Below, piece after piece: positions 51,305 through 60,104 of a stretch of 64,000 nucleotides of DNA. The DNA comes from Clostridiales bacterium. Its GTDB lineage: Bacteria; Bacillota; Clostridia; Christensenellales; Aristaeellaceae. The notes under the pieces were generated by a model that did not search any database, was not told the origin of the DNA, and was given only the letters and a program-made list of their open reading frames with translations. Position 1 is the stretch's first letter; each line of letters begins with the position of its first letter. The stretch covers positions 1 to 64,000 of the forward strand of contig SFHK01000005.1 of the NCBI GenBank assembly GCA_004556395.1. Reading direction: 5' to 3'. The position numbers and the translations under genes are program-made.

Positions 51305-53257
51305 CTATGCTTCCTCGCGCACCCACACGAGCATTTCGCCCGTGCCGCGGTTGTTCCACGCGTAATACGGCACGAACACCGCGCGCACGTCTTCCTTCAC
51401 GGGCGCGTGACGGTCGCAGTAGGTTTCGTATTCATCCCAGCCCGTTTCCGTCAGCCGCTTTGCGTCGCACGCGAGCGTGGGAATGCCGCCGAGCACGGCT
51501 TCGTCCCTGTGAAGCTCGAACTTCGCGTCCGCGCGCACAGACAGCGCCGGAAGATTCGCGCCGTTGTCGACCTCCTCCAGACAGTACACGACCGGACCGC
51601 GCTGCACGGCGATCTTGCCGATGTCGGCGCGAATGCGCGGATGCGCGCGAACCACCGTGACCGGCATGTCCATATCGAATTCCACCTCGTCGCCCGCCTG
51701 CCAGTCGCGGGTGAGGAACAGATAGCCGTCATCCATGATCGAGCGCGCGTATTCGCCGTTCACGTTCAGCCGATACGTCTTGCACCACGCGGGCAGGCGC
51801 AGCGCCAGCGTCATGCCCGGGAACGCCTTCCGCATCCGCACGGTCACGCGGCCGTCCCACGGGTAGCCGGTTTCAACGGCAAACGCCGCCTCGCCGCCGT
51901 CCAGCGCGAGCTTTGCCTCGCAGGACGTGAACAGCGTGACGTATACCGTGTCCGCCTTCTGATACAGCACGCTGCCCGGCAGCGACGAGATCATGCGCGC
52001 CAGGTTCGGCGGGCAGCAGGCGCAGCCAAACCACTTCTGCCGCTCGCTTCGGATATGCGCGAACTGCTGATTGCCCGCGTTGCGCGCCGGCCACGACTCC
52101 ATCGGGTTTACATAGAAGAAGCGGTCGCCCCTCAGGTTCATGCCGCTGATGGTTCCGTTATACAGCAGCCGATCCATCGCGTCGCCGTATTCGCCGCGCA
52201 GGTCGAGCCGCATCATGCGCTGAGCGAAAAAATACAGGGAAATAGCCGCGCAGGTCTCGCCGTAAATGAGGTCGTTCGGCAGGTCGTCGTCCATCGTGAA
52301 CGCTTCGCCGTAGGCGGACTGGCCGATCGCGCCGGTGATGTACATCTGCCGGCGGGTAATGTCCTTCCACATGGTCTTGCAGGCTTCCGTCAGGCTTTTA
52401 TCGCCCGTTTCGCGCGCCACGTCCGCCATGCCGGAGAGCAGATAGCCCTGCCGCACGGCGTGACCGAGCGCCTTCTTCTGCTCGCGCACCGGCGCGCCCG
52501 CCTGATAATAGCGGTTTCCGCTGTACGGCCCGCGCGACCAGCCCTGCCCGTCGCCGCGCTTCTCCGCTTCAATGTCAAAATACAAGGGCTTCTGCCCGCG
52601 CTGCTCGATGAAATAGTGCGCCAGCTTCAGGTGCTTCTCGTCGCCCGTCACCTCGTACAGCTTCACGAGCGCCAGCTCGATTTCCTCGTGGCCGGGATAG
52701 CCCTTCACCTTGCCGTCCTCCGGGCCGAAGCGCGCGTCGATGCAGTCCACATAGCGAATCGCCACGTCCAGCAGGCGGCGCTTGCCGGTCGCGCGGAAGT
52801 AGGCCACGGCGGCTTCGATCAGGTGTCCCGCGCAGTACAGCTCATGGTTGTCGCGCAGGTTCGTCCAGCGCTTGTCAATACCGGTGAGTATGTAATAGGT
52901 ATCCAGATAGCCGTCCGGCTGCTGCGCTTCCTCCATCAGCTGCACGGTTTCGTCGATGTGCCGCTCGATTTCCGGGTCTTCCTTCCACATCAGCATGTAC
53001 GCAGCGGCTTCGATCCATTTAAACAGATCGCTGTCCTGAAACACACAGCCGCCATGCGGTTCCTTAATCCTGCCCGCGGCGGCTCTGAGATTGCGAATGC
53101 AATAGCTCGGCTCCGCGCCGGGCACGTTGTCGTTCAGCGCTTCCCACTGATACGGAATGATGTTCTCCGACGCGAGGCGCATCAGGTTTTTGAAAAACGA
53201 TTCGGAGATGGTCACGTTTCTCTGGTTCACGGGGCGAACGCCGTTCAGCTCGGCCAT
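51305..53257 (-). CDS. GH127 beta-L-arabinofuranosidase-like glycoside hydrolase
   Basis: A 650-residue protein of the DUF1680/GH127 family. It has an alpha/alpha toroid (RAAAGRIKEPHGG, FKWIEAAAYMLMW, YYILTGIDKRWTNLRDNHELYCAGHL, YGETCAAISLYFFAQRM) followed by beta-sandwich domains. The motif FGCACCPPNLARM contains the cysteines that bind zinc and act in catalysis in HypBA1. The predicted reaction is release of terminal beta-L-arabinofuranose. No signal peptide, so it is intracellular. Co-transcribed with the SGNH esterase. Confidence 0.92.
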   Translation of the reverse strand: MAELNGVRPVNQRNVTISESFFKNLMRLASENIIPYQWEALNDNVPGAEPSYCIRNLRAAAGRIKEPHGGCVFQDSDLFKWIEAAAYMLMWKEDPEIERHIDETVQLMEEAQQPDGYLDTYYILTGIDKRWTNLRDNHELYCAGHLIEAAVAYFRATGKRRLLDVAIRYVDCIDARFGPEDGKVKGYPGHEEIELALVKLYEVTGDEKHLKLAHYFIEQRGQKPLYFDIEAEKRGDGQGWSRGPYSGNRYYQAGAPVREQKKALGHAVRQGYLLSGMADVARETGDKSLTEACKTMWKDITRRQMYITGAIGQSAYGEAFTMDDDLPNDLIYGETCAAISLYFFAQRMMRLDLRGEYGDAMDRLLYNGTISGMNLRGDRFFYVNPMESWPARNAGNQQFAHIRSERQKWFGCACCPPNLARMISSLPGSVLYQKADTVYVTLFTSCEAKLALDGGEAAFAVETGYPWDGRVTVRMRKAFPGMTLALRLPAWCKTYRLNVNGEYARSIMDDGYLFLTRDWQAGDEVEFDMDMPVTVVRAHPRIRADIGKIAVQRGPVVYCLEEVDNGANLPALSVRADAKFELHRDEAVLGGIPTLACDAKRLTETGWDEYETYCDRHAPVKEDVRAVFVPYYAWNNRGTGEMLVWVREEA

Positions 53258-53284
53258 GAGAGTTCCTCCTTTGTTTTATGCGCG

Positions 53285-53767
53285 TCAGGCCGCCGTATCC
53301 GCGGCGGCCGACGAAATTTCTATGGTGTGCAGTCTTCCAAACACGTAATATTCCAGCCATCCGCCGCGCGCTTCCTGCGCCGAGCGGGTAAACACGCGCG
53401 CCGAGAACGTATTCTGGCCAAACGACGGAATGTCCTTGGGGCCGCCGTCAAGGCTCAGAAGCACGAGGTCGCCGTCGACGCCCCGCACCTGCAGCTGCGC
53501 CCACTCGCCGGTGAACAGCGAATAATTGCTCACGTTCACATCGATGGTCACGACATAATAGGCCTGAATCGTATCCAGCGCGGACACGCCCTCCAGCTTC
53601 CCATCCTGCACCATCTGCTGAACGGCGGCGAAGTCCTCCGGATACGCGCTCGCGGATTCCACTCGTACGCTGACCTCGGCGGGCAGGCTGGACGACCAGA
53701 CGTAATAGCCCACGAAAAGCAGCAGCGCCACCGTGAGCCCGGTCAGAAATTTGGCAATTGTTTTCAT
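53285..53767 (-). CDS. Membrane-anchored hypothetical protein
   Basis: A 160-residue protein with one N-terminal membrane helix (KFLTGLTVALLLFVGYYVW) and an extracytoplasmic domain of about 130 residues with strands such as YYVVTIDVNVSNYSLFTGEWAQL. I do not recognise the family. The frame is open to 54037, but promoter and GGAAGG place the ATG at 53767. It is divergent from polA. GH127 starts 27 bases behind its end without a visible terminator, so it may be the first gene of that operon. Confidence 0.75.
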   Translation of the reverse strand: MKTIAKFLTGLTVALLLFVGYYVWSSSLPAEVSVRVESASAYPEDFAAVQQMVQDGKLEGVSALDTIQAYYVVTIDVNVSNYSLFTGEWAQLQVRGVDGDLVLLSLDGGPKDIPSFGQNTFSARVFTRSAQEARGGWLEYYVFGRLHTIEISSAAADTAA

Positions 53768-53797
53768 ACGATACCTTCCTTGTTTTGTTCGCTTTCT

Positions 53798-53826
53798 ATT
53801 GTAGCATGACCGCCGGGAAATGTCCA
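53798..53826 (-). promoter_or_regulatory. Promoter of the membrane protein gene
   Basis: Minus strand TGGACA (53821-53826), 17-base spacer, TACAAT (53798-53803). Confidence 0.7.
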
Positions 53827-53838
53827 TATACAAACTGT

Positions 53839-53867
53839 TTGCGTTTTTCGCGCCGATGCTGTATAAT
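53839..53867 (+). promoter_or_regulatory. Promoter of the polA operon
   Basis: TTGCGT (53839-53844), 17-base spacer, TATAAT (53862-53867), 39 bases before the polA ATG. Confidence 0.7.
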
Positions 53868-53906
53868 AGAGGATGAATGACTATAAATTGCGCTCGGAGG
53901 ATGTTT

Positions 53907-56483
53907 ATGGCGGAAAAAATCGTGCTTGTGGACGGATACAGCCTGCTGTATCGCGCGTTCCACGCGCTTCCCTTGATGGACAACGGCGAGGGGCAGTACA
54001 CCAACGCCATATACGGCTTTCTTTCGATGCTGCTCAAGGTGCTCTCGGAGGAAAAGCCGGCCTATTGCGCCGTGGCCTTCGACGAGCACGCCCCCACCTT
54101 CCGGCACCTGCGCTACGAGGCCTACAAGGCCGGCCGCGCGCCCACGCCGGAGGAAATGCGCCCGCAGATTCCGGCGGCGCGCGAAATTCTCGAAAGCATG
54201 CACATCGCCCAGCTGAGCCTGAGCGGCTACGAGGCCGACGACATTCTGGGCACCGTCAGCCGCCTGTGCGAGGAAACCGGCGTGGACTGCCTGATTGTCA
54301 CCGGCGACCGCGACAGCTATCAGCTGGCGGGCGAGCGCACGACCATCCTGTATACGAAAAAGGGCATCTCCGAAACGGAGCGCGTGACGCCCGCGTGGAT
54401 TCAGGAGAAGTACGGTGTAACGCCCACGCAGATGATCGACGTGAAGGGACTGATGGGCGACAGCTCCGACAACATTCCCGGCGTGCCCGGCGTGGGCGAA
54501 AAAACCGCGACGAAGCTGGTCGCCCAGTACGGCACGCTGGAAAACGCGCTGGAAAACGCCCCTTCCATGAAGGGTGCGCTGAAGCAGCGCCTGCTGGACA
54601 ACGACGCGCAGGCGCGCGAGAGCAAGTTTCTGGCCACGATCGACCGCCGCGCGCCGATTGACTTCCACTTTGAGGCTTGCCGCGTGGGCGATCTTTCCGG
54701 CGGACTGGACGCGATGCGCCGCCTGAAGCTGCGTTCGCTGATCGAGCGCGTACAGGCGATGAAGCCAGAAGCGCCGAAGCCCGCCGAAGCCGCGCCCGCG
54801 AAGCGAAAGAGCGTTTCCGTGGAGGGGGCGGACGCGTTGAAGGCGCAGGTTGCCCGGTGGTTTGAAAATCCGCCGGAGGTTTTCGCGCTCCACATCGGCG
54901 AATGTCTTTCCGCCGCGGCGGATGACGGCCGCCGTCTCCGCTGCGAGCTGGGCGGCACGCTGCTCGCGCCCGGCCTGACCGACGAAGAAATCGCGGACGC
55001 GCTGCGCCCCCTCGAGGACGCGAACGCGACCCGCGTCGTCATGCATAATATGAAGGCGTACCCCGGCGATCTCCACCGCTTTGAGGGGCGCGCCGACGAT
55101 ACGATGCTCGCCGCCTATTCGCTGAATCCCCAGAAGAACGCGCTCGCGCCGGAGGACGTATGCGCCGCGATGAACCTGCCCTTCGACGCGGACTGCCCCG
55201 CCGCCAGCCTGCTGGCGCTGGCGGACGCGCAGAAGGAAGCGCTCGCGCGCGACGGTCTGACCGAGCTTTACCGCACGATCGAAATGCCGCTGATGTTCGT
55301 TCTGCGCGACATGGAGCGCGCCGGGTTCCGCGTGGACGCGGACTATCTTCAGAAGCTGGGCGAGCTGTACACGCAGCGGCTGGACGAAACCGTCGAGCGC
55401 GTGCGCACGCTGGCCGGGGAAGCCGCGCAGTCGGTGAACCTGAATTCCCCCAAGCAGCTCGCGAAGCTGCTATTTGAGGATCTGCGCATTCCCGCGCCGG
55501 GCGGCAAAAAGAACCCCGGCACCTCCGCGGAAGTGCTTGAGGAGCTGGCCGCGGACTATCCCGTCTGCGGGCTGATCCTGGAATACCGCAAGTATCAGAA
55601 GCTGAACAGCACCTATGTGTCGGCGCTCACGCGCATGCGCGGCGCGGACGGGCGGATTCACACCTCGTTCGAACAGGCCGTGACCGGCACGGGCCGCATT
55701 TCCTCGCGCGAGCCGAACCTGCAGAACATCCCGGTGCGCACGGAGCTGGGGCGCGAGATTCGCCACGCCTTCGTGGCCGAGCCGGGCTGGCAGCTGGTGG
55801 ACGCGGACTATTCGCAGATCGAGCTGCGGGTGCTTGCGCACATGTCGGGTGACACCGGCATGCAGGCCGCGTTCCTTCACGACGAAGACATTCACGCCCG
55901 CACCGCCGCCGAGGTCTACGGCGTGCCGATGGAAGCGGTCACGCGCGAAATGCGCTCCGCCGCCAAGGCCGTGAACTTCGGCATTGTGTACGGTATCAGC
56001 GATTTCGGGCTTGCGCGCAACATCGGCGTTTCCCGCAGGGAAGCCGCCGAGTTCATCGAGCGCTACTTCAGCCGCTACCCCGGCGTGAAGCGCTATATGG
56101 ATGAGCAGGTGCGTCTGGGACGGGAGCAGGGCTATGTGACCACGCTTTTCGGCCGCCGGCGCTATCTGCCGGAGCTGGAAAGCAGCGTGTACACGATGCG
56201 CGCCTTCGGCGAGCGCGCCGCCATGAACAGCCCCATTCAGGGCACGGCGGCGGACATCATCAAGCTGGCGATGATTCGCGTGCACGACGCGTTGAAGGCG
56301 CGCGGCCTTCGGGCGCGGCTGATTCTGCAGGTGCACGACGAGCTGATCGTCGAAGCGCCGATTGATGAATTGGACGCCGTGCGCGCGCTGCTGCTTGACG
56401 GCATGGAATCGGTCGTTCATCTGAGCGTTCCGCTGAAGGCGGAGCTTTCTACGGGAGGAAACTGGAATGAGTGCAAATCGTAA
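53907..56483 (+). CDS. polA: DNA polymerase I
   Basis: An 858-residue polymerase for repair and Okazaki fragment processing. Residues ~1-290: 5'-3' exonuclease (VDGYSLLYRAFHALP, YEADDILGTVSRL, VTGDRDSYQL, GLMGDSSDNIPGVPGVGEKTA). Residues ~300-460: a shrunken 3'-5' exonuclease-like region without the acidic metal ligands, so proofreading is not expected. Residues ~470-858: polymerase with motif A VDADYSQIELRVLAH, motif B RSAAKAVNFGIVYGIS and motif C QVHDELIVE. GGAGG six bases before the ATG at 53907 decides the start. It overlaps coaE by 17 bases. Confidence 0.97.
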   Translation: MAEKIVLVDGYSLLYRAFHALPLMDNGEGQYTNAIYGFLSMLLKVLSEEKPAYCAVAFDEHAPTFRHLRYEAYKAGRAPTPEEMRPQIPAAREILESMHIAQLSLSGYEADDILGTVSRLCEETGVDCLIVTGDRDSYQLAGERTTILYTKKGISETERVTPAWIQEKYGVTPTQMIDVKGLMGDSSDNIPGVPGVGEKTATKLVAQYGTLENALENAPSMKGALKQRLLDNDAQARESKFLATIDRRAPIDFHFEACRVGDLSGGLDAMRRLKLRSLIERVQAMKPEAPKPAEAAPAKRKSVSVEGADALKAQVARWFENPPEVFALHIGECLSAAADDGRRLRCELGGTLLAPGLTDEEIADALRPLEDANATRVVMHNMKAYPGDLHRFEGRADDTMLAAYSLNPQKNALAPEDVCAAMNLPFDADCPAASLLALADAQKEALARDGLTELYRTIEMPLMFVLRDMERAGFRVDADYLQKLGELYTQRLDETVERVRTLAGEAAQSVNLNSPKQLAKLLFEDLRIPAPGGKKNPGTSAEVLEELAADYPVCGLILEYRKYQKLNSTYVSALTRMRGADGRIHTSFEQAVTGTGRISSREPNLQNIPVRTELGREIRHAFVAEPGWQLVDADYSQIELRVLAHMSGDTGMQAAFLHDEDIHARTAAEVYGVPMEAVTREMRSAAKAVNFGIVYGISDFGLARNIGVSRREAAEFIERYFSRYPGVKRYMDEQVRLGREQGYVTTLFGRRRYLPELESSVYTMRAFGERAAMNSPIQGTAADIIKLAMIRVHDALKARGLRARLILQVHDELIVEAPIDELDAVRALLLDGMESVVHLSVPLKAELSTGGNWNECKS

Positions 56484-57102
56484 AGCGTATATCGTCGGCC
56501 TGACGGGCGGCATTGCCTCCGGAAAATCGGAGGCAGCAAGGCATCTTTCGGCGCTGGGCGCGTGCTGCGTCGACGCCGACGCCATCTCTCACGCGCTCAC
56601 CGCGCCGGGCGGGGCGCTGCTCGGCGTCATTCGCGAAACGTTCGGCGACGAGGTGTTCCTGCCGGACGGCACGCTGAACCGCCGGGCGCTGGGCGAGGTG
56701 GTGTTTAACGACCCTGCAAAGCGTCTCATTCTGGACTCGATCACGCATCCCGCCATTCAGAAGGCCATCATGGACGACATCGAGCGCGCGGTGGCGGAGG
56801 GCGAAAACCTCGTGTTCATCAACGTGCCGCTGCTGTTCGAAACCGGCATGGACGCGCTGTGCGACGAAACGTGGCTGATCTCGCTGGATCGCGCCACGCA
56901 GGCCGAGCGTCTGATGGCGCGCGACGGCATGACCCGCGAGCAGGCCGAGGCGCGCATCGATTCCCAGATGCCGCTGGAGGAAAAGGAGCGCCGCGCCACC
57001 GTGGTGATCGACAACCGCCGTTCCGTGGAAAAGCTCAATTCAGAGGTCGGCAGTCTGTATCAGGCGCTGAAAAAGCGCATTGAACGAATGGAGAATGAAT
57101 GA
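56467..57102 (+). CDS. coaE: Dephospho-CoA kinase
   Basis: A 211-residue kinase that phosphorylates dephospho-CoA, the last step of coenzyme A synthesis. P-loop GLTGGIASGKSEAARHL at the N terminus, VDADAISHAL (substrate region), VFINVPLLFETG and the lid with RDGMTREQAEARIDSQMP. The polA-coaE arrangement is common in Firmicutes. GGGAGG lies inside the polA end. Confidence 0.96.
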   Translation: MSANRKAYIVGLTGGIASGKSEAARHLSALGACCVDADAISHALTAPGGALLGVIRETFGDEVFLPDGTLNRRALGEVVFNDPAKRLILDSITHPAIQKAIMDDIERAVAEGENLVFINVPLLFETGMDALCDETWLISLDRATQAERLMARDGMTREQAEARIDSQMPLEEKERRATVVIDNRRSVEKLNSEVGSLYQALKKRIERMENE

Positions 57103-57677
57103 AAAAACGTAAGAAACGTCGATTCCCCCTCGTCCCGCTGGCCATGCTCGCGCTGCTTGCCGTGCTGTTTGTCATCGTGTATCCGCGCATGGCGGCGCGC
57201 TCGCAGTATCCCGTGCGGTACGAAGCGGAGATCCGCAAAGCCGCCGAGGTCTATTCGCTGGATCCCGCGCTGCTCGCCGCCGTGGCGCGCATCGAATCCA
57301 GCTATCGCGCCGACGCGCGTTCCTACGTGGGCGCGCTGGGGCTGATGCAGATCATGCCGGAGACCGGCGCATGGATTGCAGAAAAGCGCGGCGAGCGCGA
57401 CGCGTTCACCGACGAGGTTCTGCTCGACCCCGAAACCAGCCTTCTGTACGGCGGATGGTACATACGCTATCTGATGGACGAATTCGGCGGCGACTTCACC
57501 TGCGCCGTGGCGGCGTATCACGCCGGACAGGGAGCCGTGCGCAAATGGCTGAAGGATCCCGCCTATTCCCCGGACGGCCGCACGCTGGCCGCCTTCCCTG
57601 CCGACGCTCCCAAGACCGGACATTACGTTTCGAAGGTACGAAAAGCCTATGATTACTATCTTAAAAAATACCGGTAA
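57099..57677 (+). CDS. Lytic transglycosylase (SLT domain), membrane-anchored
   Basis: A 192-residue protein with an N-terminal membrane helix (LVPLAMLALLAVLFVIVYP) and a soluble lytic transglycosylase domain: RIESSYRADARS (catalytic Glu), GALGLMQIMPETG, and AVAAYHAGQGAVRKWL. It cleaves peptidoglycan glycan strands with formation of 1,6-anhydromuramic acid. ATGA overlap with coaE. Confidence 0.93.
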   Translation: MKKRKKRRFPLVPLAMLALLAVLFVIVYPRMAARSQYPVRYEAEIRKAAEVYSLDPALLAAVARIESSYRADARSYVGALGLMQIMPETGAWIAEKRGERDAFTDEVLLDPETSLLYGGWYIRYLMDEFGGDFTCAVAAYHAGQGAVRKWLKDPAYSPDGRTLAAFPADAPKTGHYVSKVRKAYDYYLKKYR

Positions 57678-59202
57678 GCGCGCCTTCTGCCTGCTGCTTG
57701 CGCTGGCTGTGGCCGTTCTCGCCCCCCTGACTCCCACCGCTCGCGCGGCGAGCGAGGATCGGTTCGTCATCGGTCTCGTTTCCGAAAGCGGCGCGACCAT
57801 CAATCCCTATCATTGCACGCAGCGCGACCTGATCAACATCAACGAGCTGATTTTCGAAAGCGTGCTCACGCTGGACGACAATCTTCAGCCCGTGGGCGAG
57901 CTCGCGCTTTCGTGGACGCAGAGCGGAAAGACCTTCGTGTTCAAGCTTCGCGACAACGTGCGCTTCCACGACGGCTCTTATCTGTCTGCGCAGGACGTAT
58001 ACGCGTCCTTTGAATACATCCGCGCGCTCGGCGAAAGCAGCCCGTACTACACCCGCTGCCAGTACATAAGCTCCATCGAGGTCACTGACACCAGCACGCT
58101 GACCGTCACCGGCAAATACGAGAGCTATCTGACGCTCTACGCCATGACCTTCCCCGTCGCCCAGCGCGACAGCGTATCGTGGAACCTGCCCTGCGGAACC
58201 GGCCCCTACTGGTATATGAATTACGACGCCGACTGGCTGCAGGTGGACGCGAATCCGTACTGGTGGAAGGTTGCGCCGACGATCGACCACATTTACGGCT
58301 ACCGCTACAACGAAACCGGCGACGCGCTGAAGGCGCTGAGCGTCGGCGAAATCGACGCGCTCGCCACGCGCTCCCAGACGGCGGCGCTCGGCCGCCTGCT
58401 GAGCGACCGCACCAGCGTGGACTATACGACGCTCACGTATGAGATGCTGATTCCCAACATCAAAAAATCGATGTTTGAAAACGTCAACACCCGCAGGGCG
58501 CTGATGTACGCCATCGACGTGACCACGCTGGCCTCCAACATCTACATGGGCATGGTTACCGAATCCGAGGTGCCCGTGTTGCCCGGCAGCTGGCTGTACG
58601 AGCCGCAGTCCGCCGTTTACTTCGAATCGCAGGAGCGCGCGCTTCAGCTGCTTTACGCCGCCGGATGGGGCGACTACAACAACGACGGCATCCTCGACCG
58701 CGTAGTGGACGGCGTGCTTTTACAGTTTGAGTTCACGCTGCTCACCTATGTGGACGACACCGCCGCCACGCGCACCCACGCCGCCGACCTGCTCTGCGAT
58801 CAGCTGCGGCCGCTGGGCATCAACGTCACCGTGAAGACCGACACAAAGGCCAACGTTCAGAAGGCTCTGAAGAACGGAAACTTCGACATGGTGCTCTGCG
58901 CCGTGAACACGTCCATCCTGCCCGACCTCACGTTCCTGTGCAATTCCAGCGGGCGCATGAATTACTCGGGCTACTCCGACGCCGGCCTGAACAACCTGCT
59001 GACCAACATCTATGAAACCTCGGACGAAGCGCAGTTCAAGTATCTCTTCAGCCAGCTTCAGCTGAAAATCGCGGACGGCCTGCCCTTCCTCGGTCTGTTC
59101 TTCCGCAAGGGCACGCTGATGACCACCGCGAACGTGACCGGCTTCAGCCCCGTTCTCGAAACGGACGCGCTGCACGGAATCGAATATCTGGAATTTGAAT
59201 AG
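57649..59202 (+). CDS. ABC transporter substrate-binding protein, family 5
   Basis: A 517-residue exported solute-binding protein of the oligopeptide/dipeptide type (SBP_bac_5). Signal peptide KRAFCLLLALAVAVLAPL ending at ARAAS; domain features INELIFESVLTLDDNLQPVGELALSW, FKLRDNVRFHDGSYLSAQDV, NVNTRRALMYAIDV and FSQLQLKIADGLPFLGLFF. It overlaps the transglycosylase gene by 29 bases. No permease or ATPase genes are adjacent, so partners are elsewhere; an operon with peptidoglycan hydrolysis suggests muropeptide uptake or sensing (inference). Confidence 0.9.
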   Translation: MITILKNTGKRAFCLLLALAVAVLAPLTPTARAASEDRFVIGLVSESGATINPYHCTQRDLININELIFESVLTLDDNLQPVGELALSWTQSGKTFVFKLRDNVRFHDGSYLSAQDVYASFEYIRALGESSPYYTRCQYISSIEVTDTSTLTVTGKYESYLTLYAMTFPVAQRDSVSWNLPCGTGPYWYMNYDADWLQVDANPYWWKVAPTIDHIYGYRYNETGDALKALSVGEIDALATRSQTAALGRLLSDRTSVDYTTLTYEMLIPNIKKSMFENVNTRRALMYAIDVTTLASNIYMGMVTESEVPVLPGSWLYEPQSAVYFESQERALQLLYAAGWGDYNNDGILDRVVDGVLLQFEFTLLTYVDDTAATRTHAADLLCDQLRPLGINVTVKTDTKANVQKALKNGNFDMVLCAVNTSILPDLTFLCNSSGRMNYSGYSDAGLNNLLTNIYETSDEAQFKYLFSQLQLKIADGLPFLGLFFRKGTLMTTANVTGFSPVLETDALHGIEYLEFE

Positions 59203-59217
59203 CGCTTCGGCGCATGA

Positions 59218-59251
59218 AAAAACGCTCCCGTTTCAATACGGAAGCGTTTTT
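59218..59251. terminator. Bidirectional terminator
   Basis: AAAAACGCT pairs with AGCGTTTTT and CCGT with ACGG. It ends both the polA operon and the convergent gene at 59262. Confidence 0.85.
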
Positions 59252-59261
59252 CATGCGCGGC

Positions 59262-59906
59262 TTATTTGCCGGAATCGCTCGTGCTCTGCATCCGGAACGT
59301 GGACAGCACGACCTCGGCGATCTGCTTCGTCACACCCGTGAACGTGAAGATGTACATATTCTCTCCGGCCACCATATAATACTGGCGGATTTCGTATCCA
59401 TTATAATCCGCGCCGATATACAGAAGGTTGGCCAGCGTGTTGAACTCATACTTTCCGCAGTCATCGGAAAATTTGATGCCGGGGCACTGCGCGGTGAGCG
59501 CCTTCTTGAGCGTATCCAGCGAATCGATCAGGTCTTCATTGCTGGCGCCGTCGGCCTTGCCATAGTTCAGAACCAGACTCGCGCCGTCTTTGGAAGCGGC
59601 GATCAGCACGTCGTTTTCCGCGGTCATTTTCTTTCGAAGACCGTCCACGTCCATATCCGGGAGCAGCTCATACGCCTGATCCAGGTTTTCCTGATGGGAA
59701 CCCGCGCCGATCAGCGCCCATTCGGCGGGCACGCCGATGTAATAGCCCGCGTAGGGGCTAAGGTAGCCGTGCATCAGAATGCCCTCGTCCGCCGCCTCCG
59801 AAGGCGTCGCGGGGGTAGCCTCGGCGGGGGTAGCCGTTTCCGCCGATGCCGACAGGCAGGCAAGCAGCATGGAAAGCGCAAGCAGGCACGCGAAAAATCT
59901 CTTCAT
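59262..59906 (-). CDS. Secreted hypothetical protein
   Basis: A 214-residue exported protein. Signal peptide RFFACLLALSMLLACLSASA, then a Thr/Pro/Ala-rich stretch (ETATPAEATPATPSEAA) and a globular domain (YLSPYAGYYIGVPAEWALIG ... IYTFTGVTKQIAE-like ending YIFTFTGVTKQIAEVV) that resembles PsbP/DcrB-like folds of secreted Clostridial proteins. Function unknown. The ATG at 59906 has GGGAGGG upstream; an ATG inside that ribosome site is rejected. Confidence 0.78.
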   Translation of the reverse strand: MKRFFACLLALSMLLACLSASAETATPAEATPATPSEAADEGILMHGYLSPYAGYYIGVPAEWALIGAGSHQENLDQAYELLPDMDVDGLRKKMTAENDVLIAASKDGASLVLNYGKADGASNEDLIDSLDTLKKALTAQCPGIKFSDDCGKYEFNTLANLLYIGADYNGYEIRQYYMVAGENMYIFTFTGVTKQIAEVVLSTFRMQSTSDSGK

Positions 59907-60046
59907 TCTTTGTTTCCCTCCCATTCATCCGCTCCATCATAGCACAAATACCCGCCAAAATCAACGCATAATCCGGAGAATTCATCTTTCGTTCCATCCC
60001 ACGCCCACAATTTGACCAAATTTTTCCGAACCTCTGACCAAAAAAC

Positions 60047-60073
60047 GGAACCTCCGCTGAAACACGCGCGTCT
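60047..60073 (+). promoter_or_regulatory. Candidate ECF-sigma promoter before the VanW gene
   Basis: GGAACC (60047-60052), 16-base spacer, CGTCT (60069-60073). This matches the AAC...CGTC pattern of extracytoplasmic-function sigma promoters, and no sigma-A promoter is evident here. Confidence 0.55.
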
Positions 60074-60104
60074 AAAAGACACCAATGATCCGGAGGTGGG
60101 ATTC

